64,000 bases of DNA from Rhynchopus sp. YZ270_cl-10. Taxonomy: Eukaryota; Euglenozoa; Diplonemea; Diplonemida; Diplonemidae. The notes below the pieces were generated by a model. The model made no database searches and was not told the origin of the DNA. It worked only from the letters and a program-made list of their open reading frames with translations. Below, piece by piece: positions 1 through 10,041 of the stretch (positions within the stretch are counted from its first letter, which is position 1; each line of letters opens with the position of its first letter). The stretch lies in contig OZ037848.1 of assembly GCA_964035575.1 (NCBI GenBank), positions 62,001-126,000 on the forward strand. The letters are read 5' to 3'. A program made the position numbers and the translations under genes.

Positions 1-714
1 GCCCGCAAGCAGACGTGTCACTTCTTGGACGGTTTCGATGGTGCGCTGCATTGCCTTCTGCTCCTCAAGGACCTGACGTGCGAAGCTTCTTGTTGCCAGG
101 AAGTCCAGAACAAAGGTGGCTGCGGCGATGAGAAACCCTTCCCAGGTTTCAGTCAACCCAAGGGCGCAGGGAGGTTTGTCACAGTCAGTCAACTTTGCAT
201 AGTATTTGTCACGGCTGCTTTGGGAGATGAGGCCCGGCATGTCGAAGATGCCAAAACGATAGGACGCCTCAGCAGTCATGAGGAAAAGCCACGCAAGGAA
301 AGCAAGCACGAACAACGTGGTCGTGCTGTGGTCGATGCGGAGCACCAGAAGCAGGTCCACCATCAGGACGAAGAGTGGCCAGGCTGCGTTGCCGGTCCCT
401 CGCGTGTGCAGGTCGCTCAGGGCAAAGGCGACGCTGAGCGAGGAGATGATGGTGACAAGGAAAGTATCGCTCAAGCGCTGCTTGCACATAATACGCACGA
501 CAACGAAAAGCGACAGAAGCGACGTTGTCAACGTTATCCCCCGCGCCACCCAGGTCCCTGACATCTCAATCTGCGCCAGCTGCATCGGCAATAAAAAAGA
601 CAGCAGCACCCCGCACCCACACGTCACGAAGAGCACACGCCGGTCACGCACTTCACACACAGGGGCGAGGCCATCTCGGGTCAATCCACGTTCCACATAC
701 TCTCGGATACGCAT
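1..714 (-). CDS. Six-helix membrane protein, N-terminal part (runs off the left edge)
   Basis: An open frame runs from an ATG at 714 to the window edge (238 codons, no stop), so the C-terminus is missing. Hydrophobic segments lie at about residues 27-50, 55-80, 84-105, 112-130, 133-157 and 194-212, giving six probable membrane helices. Residues 158-193 form a polar loop with four cysteines (two near CDKPPC). After the last helix comes a charged heptad-like helix (LEEQKAMQRTIETVQEV) of the kind that links membrane sensors to a cytosolic output domain such as a cyclase, kinase or phosphatase. The output domain is outside the window, so the function cannot be named. The frame is well supported by composition and length, and it lies on the same strand as every other host gene here. 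The ATG is the first in frame after a pyrimidine-rich leader. Confidence 0.8.
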   Translation of the reverse strand, partial: MRIREYVERGLTRDGLAPVCEVRDRRVLFVTCGCGVLLSFLLPMQLAQIEMSGTWVARGITLTTSLLSLFVVVRIMCKQRLSDTFLVTIISSLSVAFALSDLHTRGTGNAAWPLFVLMVDLLLVLRIDHSTTTLFVLAFLAWLFLMTAEASYRFGIFDMPGLISQSSRDKYYAKLTDCDKPPCALGLTETWEGFLIAAATFVLDFLATRSFARQVLEEQKAMQRTIETVQEVTRLLAG

Positions 715-1961
715 TAGAAAGAATCAAAGGGAAGTGTGTATCAGTGTTCACAAAACTTTGGTACTTCTACGGGATATGTTCCCGACAGTGCGCTATCTGT
801 TTGAGGCTGTGTAGTTCTTTAGGAAATACAACTGCGGGGAGCTGGGGTGACAACATATGGTTCCTTTATAAGAGTCAAAACTGAAAAAGGATTTCTTTTT
901 ACTTCTTTGAATTCGTTTTTTAAAACAACAGAAAAAAAAGGGGGTGAAGGGGGAAGGGGAAGGGGAGGGGTATGAACAGAAGGGGGGAAACACCGTACCC
1001 CCTTCTCCCCCCCCGGGAACATAACAACAGAAAAACTTCACAACTGCAGAAAAGGAAGTTGATCTCCGAGGGGTTGTGGACTGCATTTGTGTGTCGTTTA
1101 CAGGGGGAAATATACTGGCGGGCACAGTTATTTATCCGGCCTGTTTTTAAGGATTGGGGGGGTGATCACATTTTTTTTTAATGGGTGCTTGGCAAGTCCT
1201 TGACAGGGGCCCACGGTATACTTATTTTTTTTGAGAAAGAAAAAAAACAGTATATTACAGACACAAATGGGTCTCACACAAGGAGAGACAATTTTGTGGT
1301 GATTTTTTTTTGGTCTTTGCGTTTCTTTTTCTCTGGAAAAAAAACTGAAAATGATTTTCTTTTAAAACTTGTTTGACAGGGTAAAATCCGCAAAACCCAT
1401 TTTTGAATCCCTGAGCAGAACATGGAAAAAAAAAAAACAATTTCGAAAAAAGAGAAAAAGAGAAATGCGAAATGGAATAAGTGCAATGTCTTGAGACAGC
1501 GGCACCAGGGCGGAGGGGAAGGGAAAATAACGAATAATTGACAAACCGAATTTTGACTGAAAAAATTTTGGGAAAAGAGAGAGGGTTAAGTTAAGAGAAG
1601 GAACCCACAGGGCACTGGGTGGCTGAAACAGCACACCATCGAATCTCTCTTGGATTTTGTTATGTTGCGTCGACAATCCCACACCAAGATGGGTTATGTT
1701 CTTCAAAGCCACCCAAAAAGATTTCGATACTTTTGTATTGTCGACAATCACACCAACTGGGTAATCTGTACTCAGTATCGGCAGAAGCCTGCAGAAAGGC
1801 ACATACTTTAAAATACTTTGTTAGAAACGTGCATCCATGCAAGCAGTCCACACATCATGTTGTTAGAGTACCACCTCTTTTAGTTGTGCGCTTAGTCATT
1901 TAAAAAAAGATGAATGCACCTGGTACATACACCAAAAATAAAACTAGAAACAGTATTTCAT
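715..1961. other. Intergenic, purine-rich, no gene seen
   Basis: The plus strand is dominated by A and G runs, for example 900-1010 and 1420-1470. Short open frames here have repetitive low-complexity translations and look like chance frames. The only structured object is the stem motif at 1735-1800. Confidence 0.6.
1735..1800 (+). repeat. GTCGACAATC / stem / TCTGTACTCA motif, copy 1
   Basis: GTCGACAATC is followed by a short ACC/GGT hairpin, then TCTGTACTCA and a GGCAGAAGCC block. The same order of blocks with a different stem occurs at 32040-32112 (minus), 42757-42821, 45392-45455 and, in part, at 17659-17700 and 61141-61185. Function unknown; a structured RNA or a mobile-element relic are both possible. 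Confidence 0.6.
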
Positions 1962-2663
1962 GTACCTACCCTCCCCCGTGCATAAGTCCGACCCTCATTA
2001 CCCGTGCATAAGTCCGATGACCCGTGTATAAGTCCGGGCAGATTTGGGCTCAGGATCGGACTTATGCACAGGCCGACTTATGCACCGGTTTTGTGTACTG
2101 GTGGTGGGGAGAAATATTTTTAGAGCGTTTTCCCCGCTCGCGAAGCGAGCGGGGAAAAAAAATTGGGGTGTTTTTCCGCGAGCGAAGCGAGCGCAATTTT
2201 ATTTTTATTGGCAATGCATTCACCAGGGATCATCTTCACGCTTCTCATGTCAAAACATCATCCTCACAATTCTCAAAGATGTGAACCTGTACTGCAAAAT
2301 TGTGGAAAACTTTGCACCCCAAACAGTCTCAACAGACAAAAGGTGCCCCTTGGGTGTTGGTTCTCATGTTTGATACCTGCACAGCAGGCATTCCTCTGAG
2401 TCCAACGCTGTTTGGACTACCTGCGGCGTTGTACCGAAGGTGCACGAAGACAGGGTAAAATTTTGTGGTGTCACATTCCCTCATGTGTGGGTCACTCACA
2501 CTGAGGTCATGTGACACTGCATGGGTCTGGGTACCTGGGTGCACGGTGTATAAGTCCGATACCCGTGCATAAGTCTGATACCCCGTGTATAAGTCCGGAG
2601 GCCCTCAGCACCCCCAAAAATCGGACTTATACGCAGACTTATGCACGGGGGGGGGGTAGGTAC
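1962..2663. mobile_element. TIR element with GTGCATAAGTCCG units
   Basis: Both ends carry the inverted sequence GTACCTACCCNCCCCCGTGC followed by ATAAGTC (1962-1987 and about 2636-2663), with one mismatch. Inside each end are further GTGCATAAGTCCGA-type units in both orientations (1976-2085 and 2540-2650). The middle holds two GC-rich palindromes around GCGAAGCGAGCG (2137-2195). There is no coding capacity, so it is a non-autonomous element. No clear target duplication was found, so the superfamily is not assigned. Confidence 0.65.
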
Positions 2664-2727
2664 TTTCTTTTCCTGCACTACGTCTGCGTCGAGTGCACGA
2701 ACAGAAAAAAGAAGAAGAATCGTTTAT

Positions 2728-2759
2728 AAGATGAGCCTAAGCCTCTGCTTAGTCACCTT
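2728..2759. repeat. Dispersed hairpin, TAAGC-stem type
   Basis: AAGATGA and CTAAGC pair with GCTTAG and TCACCTT around a short CTCT loop. This is one of the cleanest copies of a family found throughout the intergenic DNA of this window. Confidence 0.6.
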
Positions 2760-3714
2760 CGAAAAAGAAGAAAAAAGACAGACGGTGCTGATCTGATCCC
2801 CATCTCGTTAGCTACCTTGATACCTAAATAGATGGATGGATACGACAGAAGAGAGACACAAAACACACAACAGACAAACAAGCTTAACCAAACAAAACAA
2901 ACGAAGCATTTCTCCCAACGATTTGGCGGGGAGGACTTCACAAGACACACGAGGAAGGTGAAAGCTGTTGTTTGTCAGAGTGCGAGGGGGGCGTTGTTTC
3001 GTACGTATTTTTATTTTTTTGTAAGAAAAGGTCAGGTTATCCCCCCTTTGCAAGCCACCATTTATACGATCTGACGGTCAGCCCTACAATATGGCGCACG
3101 CAGCGGGGAGGGGAAAGTTGAAACTGTGCAGACCCTGATATGCAGGAGGGGAACGTACAATAAAATAAAACAAAAGAACAGCTGAAAAGATGAATGTGCC
3201 TCACAATGCACATCAACTTCAAATGTCAATCAATATTCTGCCAAAAACTGATAGCCCTTGATATAGGGGGGAGGAAAGAAAAAAAGGTGCACATTTTTAA
3301 ATATCGTTTTGGTTTGTCTGCAGACACAAGAGATGTGCTCCCTCAGTTGTCAACAGATGGAAACAGCACATCCTTTACCACTCTCGCCGAGAGTGGTAAA
3401 AAACATGCATGCTCCATTTAAAAAATCTATGGGGGAAAAACACGAAAAATCCAAGATGGGGGGCTTTTTCTCTTTGTGAATTGTTTCACTCCAGGCACAG
3501 AAGTTATGACCCACACTTTCTTTTTTGTCTGGAAGCTAATTCACACCCCACCTTGATGAGCGAAAAAAAAAATTGGACGATATTTGTTATTAGCAAAGAC
3601 GTCGGTTGTGTGCGCTATATCACCTTCCAAAAAGGTGACTACTTACCGACAGCAACCTCGTCCCTGCGTGTAACAGATGATATAAAAGGTCTCAGCTAAC
3701 GCCGGTGTTGTTGT
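2760..3714. other. Intergenic, hairpin copy, no gene
   Basis: No convincing coding frame. It contains a hairpin at 3187-3219 in which ATGTGC pairs with GCACAT inside AAGATGA...CAACTT, and a perfect ACCACTCTCG/CGAGAGTGGT palindrome at about 3379-3398. Confidence 0.5.
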
Positions 3715-3761
3715 TTGAAAACTTAATTGTATTAGTGGATGCGCTCCGTGGTGCACTATAC
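3715..3761 (+). repeat. CTAATACAAC-type element, copy 1 (read on minus)
   Basis: On the plus strand this reads TGAAAACTTAATTGTATTAG followed by a GC-containing tail ending in CACTATAC. The same layout follows the stop codons at 17849, 23061, 24878, 26692, 59006 and 40013. This copy has no nearby gene, so it may be a relic. Confidence 0.5.
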
Positions 3762-3915
3762 AAAAAAGTTTAATCAAACAGACAATTCCAAATCATGCTT
3801 TTGGTTTCCGGTTTGTTTCCCCAAAGCACGTCTTCCAATATTTTTTAGTAATGACTAACTAAAAGATGTTGTTATGTCCACCTGATTTTGCCCCAAAAAA
3901 AAAACCGGCTTTTGG

Positions 3916-3998
3916 CCCTATCCGGTCTATCCTTGCCCTATCCGGCCATATCCGGGCCTATCCGGACCTATCCGGACCTATCCGCGCCTATCCGCGGG
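3916..3998 (+). repeat. CCTATCCGG tandem array, first block
   Basis: About eight units of CCTATCCGGN run up to a shared CGCGGGG end. A near-identical block in the same orientation lies at 5604-5678, so the two bracket the heptamer satellites between them. Confidence 0.75.
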
Positions 3999-4366
3999 GT
4001 CGAAAAATCTTTTATTTTTCACCCCAACAACAACGATAAAGCGTGAAGACAATAGATAAAAGCAAATAAGTAATTTTTAGGTTTTGTGAGGCACTCAACG
4101 AAGTGTGCCGGCTCTGTGGCGTCACGGAGCCACCAACACTCCCCAGTCATTTTTCCTGCGCATCCAGGAAAACTCGCAGTATGCGACCAGGAAACGAAAA
4201 AATTTTTCTTCACAGTAACAAAGTGTGAGGAAGAAGAAAAGAAAGCGAATAAAAACGAAAAAACAGTGTTTTTCTGAATGTGATGTTGTTGTTGGGGTGA
4301 GGAGAATAAAACAGTTCCAAGAAAAGCTCCTGCCGGTTTTCTTTTGGTTAAGAAAAAAACTATTTT
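3999..4366. other. Intergenic, nothing recognised
   Basis: AT-rich sequence between the CCTATCCGG block and the first heptamer array. No supported gene. Confidence 0.5.
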
Positions 4367-4491
4367 TGTACTGTGTACTGTGTACTGTGTACTGTGTACT
4401 GTGTACTGTGTACTGTGTACTGTGTACTGTGTACTGTGTACTGTGTACTGTGTACTGTGTACTGTGTACTGTGTACTGTGTACTGTGTACT
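4367..4491 (-). repeat. CAGTACA heptamer satellite (minus orientation)
   Basis: About 18 nearly perfect copies of TGTACTG on the plus strand, which is CAGTACA on the minus strand. The array at 5224-5569 is the plus-strand CAGTACC variant and ends in CAGTACA units, so the two arrays are inverted relative to each other. Confidence 0.9.
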
Positions 4492-5223
4492 CCTTGTAGG
4501 GTTTTGTTGCCTTTTGGCACATGAATTTTGCGCCCAGTGTTGTGTTCACTGCTCTGAAGGTGCTGGCTCTCATCTACCGATGCATGGGGTAAGTGACACA
4601 GCGTCTGACCCGCCATCTGTAATCTTCTGGTTTCAACACTGCCTTTCAGTTCTGCATGCTGCATTCGCAGCGTCCCGAGCGTCTCACAACCTCTTATTAC
4701 TCTTTGCCTGAGAAGGATGTGTTTGGACTCACTCAAACACCGTTCATCACTCTTGTGCCAAAGAAAACATCGGACAAACAGTACAAGTTCACGGGAGCAA
4801 AGGGGTGGACCCCTCCCTCTGCGCGTATCGCACTAACGTAGCGAAGAAGATCCAGAGGTGTGCAGAACGTGATGCGGTCTATTTTCCGACAAAAAAGACG
4901 AAGGATAGTGCGCGTGACCAGTCGTTCAATGGTGTGCTAATTTCGTCGCAAGATTTTGCACTGGAAGTTGAAGAACACTGCAAATGGTTCAACACAGATG
5001 AGGTTTGTCTCACAGTATTGATGTGCTCCACAACGGCAAGCCCTATCAAATATGAGAAGAGTGCTGAATGACTCTGGGGGCATGCGGATGACAAAAGATC
5101 ATCTGCGGGGTGGAACAGCAGCCCGAAACTTCCACAGCCCAATCCGACTTCCTCTTCCAACCCTTTGTCTTGGAGTTTGAGGCGAAGATTACTGCCGAGA
5201 ATGAAACAGATCTCTAACGTAGC
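4492..5223 (+). other. Coding-like relic between the satellites
   Basis: Base composition is balanced and gene-like, unlike the flanks. Plausible peptide stretches occur on the plus strand in more than one frame, for example around 4805-5071 and a run ending in FEAKITAENETDL before a stop near 5216. No single frame spans the region and no family is recognised. It may be a decayed gene. Confidence 0.25.
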
Positions 5224-5569
5224 TACCCAGTACCCAGTACCCAGTACCCAGTACCCAGTACCCAGTACCCAGTACCCAGTACCCAGTACCCAGTACCCAG
5301 TACCCAGTACCCAGTACCCAGTACCCAGTACCCAGTACCCAGTACCCAGTACCCAGTACCCAGTACCCAGTACCCAGTACCCAGTACCCAGTACCCAGTA
5401 CCCAGTACCCAGTACCCAGTACCCAGTACCCAGTACCCAGTACCCAGTACCCAGTACCCAGTACCCAGTACCCAGTACCCAGTACCCAGTACCCAGTACC
5501 CAGTACCCAGTACCCAGTACCCAGTACCCAGTGCCCAGTGCCCAGTGCCCAGTACACAGTACACAGTAC
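5224..5569 (+). repeat. CAGTACC heptamer satellite
   Basis: About 49 head-to-tail copies of a 7-bp unit. The first 43 or so are near-identical CAGTACC; the last few change to CAGTGCC and then CAGTACA. The homogeneity indicates recent expansion. Confidence 0.95.
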
Positions 5570-5603
5570 GTATGGGAAAAATACGTGGGGTTTGGCCTGT
5601 ACG

Positions 5604-5678
5604 GTCCTATCCGGCCATATCCGGCCCTATCCGGGCCTATCCGGACCTATCCGCGCCTATCCGGACCTATCCGCGGGG
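5604..5678 (+). repeat. CCTATCCGG tandem array, second block
   Basis: Seven units in the same orientation and with the same CGCGGGG end as the block at 3916-3998. Confidence 0.75.
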
Positions 5679-8600
5679 TAAAAATCAGGTGGTATGTAAA
5701 AAAATAAAAGGAAAAAACGGAACACAAGAAAAATTGAAAAAGGTGAGCAGGGGGGGTGTAGGGGGCACAGCGCTTAAGGAAATCCTTAAGGACCCTCTGT
5801 AACGCTCGTGTTTTTTCAAGAATTTTTTGAAAAAAAGTCATACAACCCGCCAAGGTGGGTCTACCTGGTCCCAAAGTGGCCTAAAATTCGTCGATTCTGC
5901 CCAATGAAACACCAAACAACCAAAACTGAGCGTTTATTTTCGGAAAAAATTCACTTTTTTTTCGAAAAAACGGCTCCGAAAATAGTAAGATTTTAGTAAG
6001 ATTTCCTTTAGGAATGTAACGCTTTCAAAAAAATGGATCCGGGAGCACGGTTTTTCTTCTAAGGTGCCGAAAACCACCCCACGTCCCCTCCGGTGAGGTC
6101 CGGCAGTGGAAATATGTAGGTTTCGAAGCTTTTGGGCGTCCAGATTGGGGCCCGAGCGTGTATTTGAGTGGATGAGACAGAAAAGGGGGCAGTTTTTACC
6201 TCGTTTTTTAGCCCTTTTCGTTACCCCAAAACCCAAAAATCGCCTACAAAACGTCCATAGAAGGCACCAATACCCCCGGGGTTGATCTTAGATACCTTAT
6301 GGGGGTTGAAAAATCGTATTTACAACCATTTTCTGGTCGATTTTGGTGCCCGGAGGTCCAAATAGAAGGTGTGTAACGCTTTGGTAAGGCTTTCTCCTCC
6401 CCGGCTAAAATGTGGTTTTTGTGTATAAAAAAAATTCAATATTTTCAGCGAAGACATTGAAAAAACTGGACTTTTGGCCCCAAAACCCCCCGGAAATCAC
6501 TCTGTGCACACATCTGACTGGAAAAAACCACTTTTCCTCTTGTTTTGGACTATTTTAAATTTTTGATTTTTTTGATAAATCGCCCTGTATCAAGTCCCCT
6601 CTGAAAAAGGGGGAAATTGGGTGAAAACGTGACAAAAAGTGTCAAAAAATCGGGGGGGAAAGTGCCAAAAGGCATCAAAAAGTAAGAAATAGTCCCACAA
6701 ATGTGTTTTCTGGGGTGGTTTTGTGTTTTCGGATATTTTTTTTTACACTTTTTCATGATTTTTTGTTGAGTGTTACAGAAAAAAGGGCCTCGCCGCGCTC
6801 CCTACAGGGGGGGTGGGCTCACAAAATACCCAAAAACTTGTTGGGCTTTGTAACCCACCTTTTTTTTTCCCTCAGGCCAGGGTGGAGGTATGCTTTCATT
6901 TTCTCAGAATCTTTCAAACAAAAAAGGGGGATTTTATAAAATGTGAATTGAAAGGTGCAATGGGGGGTAAAGCTGATTGTAAGCAGAATGGGGGTTTTTT
7001 TGCGCGACACATCAAAGCTAATAAACCCCCAAAAGGAGAAGCACGCCACATCGATAAAACACACATAAAAAGTAACGTAAAATAAAGAAAACTAAGATGA
7101 ATACCTCATGCACACACATCTTTGCCACTATCGTCCTAGCGCTGAGACACGCTGGGTGTGAAGATGGGTTGTCTCATTGTCACACAGACTTGCACTCTAG
7201 GTCCGCACCGGAGAGAGGGGTTTTCAGACGCATCGTACACTACTCCACGTGCGTCCAAACACCTCACCGAACGGCCATACTCTGGCTCAGGATTGAACAC
7301 CGTAAAGGTGTGCACCGCACGTAGTCAGTGCTGCGCCTCACAGTGGCGTACTTGGCGCGTTTCTGCGCCGTGTTCTCTGATAGTCCAGAGGTAGGGGGAG
7401 CTGCTGCAGGTGGCATAGGGGGGGGGTGTCGAAGCCGGGGCAGATCTTCAGCTCAACGCATCTCCGCCGCACCCTCAACCAAGCAGCAGGGTCGTGTCTG
7501 AGAGACCCAGCTTGGGGTTGTCCTTGTCGCCGAAGTGCAAATAAAAAAAAAAAAATGACAATATTTTCAGTCGATGGAATTTTGTCCATCTTTCCAAAAG
7601 AAAAAAAAAACAAACAAAACAAAACTTGGAAAAAATGAATGTGCTGTGTGTGCACACATATTTTCCACTTTTCCTTTAACGTGCGGGGTGGAGGGGGAAA
7701 ACACGTTTTGAGGACAACAAATTTAAACAAAGTTGAGAGTGCAAGCGACTCTGGGACGCAGGCACTGATGCTCCTGACAAAGAGAGAACATTTGGTCATG
7801 AACCTAAGCCTCTTGGGCAACCTTCAAAAAACGACAAAAAGAACTGCAGAAGGATAAGAGTTGTGTGTTACAGTGTAGCAACAAAAAAGGAAACGTGAAG
7901 ATGAATATGCTTCTTGTGCACACGCATCGAAAAAAAAAAATAATGTGCAGACCTTGCGTGGCTAACCGTTTTCAGATTATCAAAAAGAGAACCTCACGGA
8001 CAAAAAAAATCACGTCAGCAGACGTCATAGTTGAAGTCGTTGGGTTTTTTTTTTTGCATTGGCTCAAAACGAAAGCCATACGTTGCAGATGATGTCAAGC
8101 GTCTCGTGTTTAGTAACTTCCAGCTCTGCGTTGTAATGGTTACATTCACAGAAAGCATTGAGGGTGTAACACATACGTAATGGAAGAGCTGCGTAGGTGA
8201 CTGATGAGAGGTTTGATGGGCGTGTGGGACGCAATATTAAATTATTTGCTCCCCACTTGCATCCAAAGGAAAAACAGAGTCGTTGAGTGTCAGTGACGGC
8301 ACTTCCGGCGACTGCCTGTTTTGCTCTTGACATTTCTAACGGGGGAAAAAAAAACACTTGAAAATTCAAAAAGTTGGTAGACAGTCTGTACAAAAAAGGA
8401 AAATATGTAATAAGACGATCAGCCTCTGGTGCTAGAATCACATTAAAGAAAATGCGAAGTTGACAGTGAAAACGCCGGGGCGCAGACACGAGAAAAAAAA
8501 GGGGGGATAAAGCTTGTAAGTTGAATGTGTACAACACATCTTAATTAAAAAGGAGAAAAAACAACCGATATGTCGTTTTGATATAGGGTCGGAGGGGACC

Positions 8601-8840
8601 GGGGGAACAAAAAAAAAAATGATTAAAAGTACACAACAAAACATGCATTTCATTGTGCCTCCACACAGATCTAAAAAAAAATTAATCCCCGTATTCTTGA
8701 TTTCGTTATTACCCCTTATTCCCAATACCCCCCCATATTCCCCCATCCCACAGAACCGCCTCCATGATACGACCTACTATTGGTCAAAAATGGCAACGAA
8801 TCCACAACCCAATATCCCCCAGCCATTTTGATTTCCCTAT
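5679..8840. other. Intergenic, hairpins only
   Basis: T-rich and A-rich DNA with no supported gene. Dispersed hairpins occur at 7094-7122 (AAGATG/CATCTT), 7737-7766 (AGTGC/GCACT around ACGC...GCGT-like arms), about 7899-7930 and 8518-8542 (ATGTGT/ACACAT). A self-complementary CTTTGGGATT-poor, Phe/Lys-codon-rich sequence at 5930-6020 yields only low-complexity frames. Confidence 0.5.
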
Positions 8841-9482
8841 TTACACCTTCATTGCCTTGATGCTGTCTGACTGCGGGGGTGGACCCACCTCGTCGTCGTC
8901 TTGTATTATACTTTCGAGGTCTGCGTATCCCCCAGGGCACTCCCAATTCTCACGCTTTGACACGCATATGAGATACGCCGCAAGCTCCGAGATGACGATG
9001 AACGCAACCAGGAACATACCATAGCCGGGACACGCTGTTTCCGAGACAGTGGTCGCACAGAGGGAGGCGCGGAACAGAACCACCATGCACATAAGAAGAC
9101 ACATCGAAAAGACGGATGCAAAGACGTGAAGATACTCTGCCGCAGAAGCGAAGAAGCGGTGCACCGTGTGGCCCTTCCCCGCCGCCTGCACGATGTGCAC
9201 AAAATACGCTATCCCGATGCAAGAAATGACCATGATAGCGAGGGCCCGCGACCCAAAGATGAGGGTGTCTCGTTTCCCGCAGGTTCCGTCTGCACTGTCG
9301 ACACGCCCTTCGCCTTCGCCGACACGTTCCCAACAGACGAACATGCCGCAGCTTTTGGGAGTCTTAGATTGAATGTTCCAGTCGTTCGTGGTGTAGAGGC
9401 TGTCAGACTCCGAGAGAATGATGACGATGCAGATCATGCCAGCCATGCAGAGGTGCAGCAGCATCACTGCCCAGACGTCCAT
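8841..9482 (-). CDS. Amastin-like four-helix membrane protein
   Basis: A 213-residue protein starting at the ATG at 9482. A longer frame upstream would include low-complexity sequence, and a pyrimidine-rich ACCACACCACCCCAG lies about 20 nt before this ATG. Membrane helices are predicted at about residues 4-24, 79-100, 118-142 and 154-174. The first outer loop holds Cys45, Cys50 and Cys68, and the tail is acidic and cytosolic (QDDDEVGPPPQ). The layout of four helices, a cysteine-bearing first loop and a short acidic tail is that of amastin and claudin-like surface proteins. The canonical amastin signature is not fully present, so the family call is tentative; the topology is solid. Confidence 0.7.
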   Translation of the reverse strand: MDVWAVMLLHLCMAGMICIVIILSESDSLYTTNDWNIQSKTPKSCGMFVCWERVGEGEGRVDSADGTCGKRDTLIFGSRALAIMVISCIGIAYFVHIVQAAGKGHTVHRFFASAAEYLHVFASVFSMCLLMCMVVLFRASLCATTVSETACPGYGMFLVAFIVISELAAYLICVSKRENWECPGGYADLESIIQDDDEVGPPPQSDSIKAMKV

Positions 9483-10041
9483 TGTGTGGTTGTTTTTTTG
9501 TTTCTGGGGTGGTGTGGTTTTCCTTTGGGTTTCTTTAAACGGGTGAAACCCTTTATTTTGGTTTAACTGTGGGAACAAAAGCAAAGAATGGGTCACCTGA
9601 AAAGGGCAACCTGATAGGGGACGGTGTGAGACGATACTGAGACTGAGTAGGTGGGAATATCGTGCAAGGCGAAGACAGGGACATGCAGGAAACTGCGTTG
9701 CACTGACAACACGACAGAGCAGTACTGACACGGTAAGCCTTTTGGGAGCATTGGCTGATCTAAAGCAAAACACCTTTCACACATGCAATGTTCATACTAT
9801 AAAAGGGGTATGGGGGAAGGGTTGCATTGTTGAAGGCTTCCCACCCCAGATCTCACCAGCAAAAAAAAGACATATGGGGACTCTAAAGACTGCTAAAGGC
9901 GCAACGAGGTTATGCGAGTGAGAGTTTGATGCACCCACGCTACTTCCAAAGAAAGCTGAAAAGTGTCAGAAAACCACGTCCATGAACACATCCACAACCT
10001 TTCCTATCGATCTGAGGTATGTCAGTTCGGTACTGTACTCC
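9483..10041. other. Intergenic, nothing recognised
   Basis: Contains the leader of the amastin-like gene and the 3' flank of the next gene. A TATAAAAGG sequence near 9800 is noted, but no promoter can be assigned. Confidence 0.4.

Noticed and set aside
793-1486. Several overlapping open frames in purine-rich DNA
   Set aside because: Low-complexity Phe/Lys/Ser/Pro translations with no conserved pattern; the A/G strand bias avoids stops on one strand.
4019-4736. Minus-strand frames through the heptamer array
   Set aside because: The repetitive translation comes from the satellite; the flanking parts have no gene-like composition.
5224-5569. CRISPR-like array
   Set aside because: Seven-base head-to-tail units without spacers in a eukaryotic genome: a satellite.
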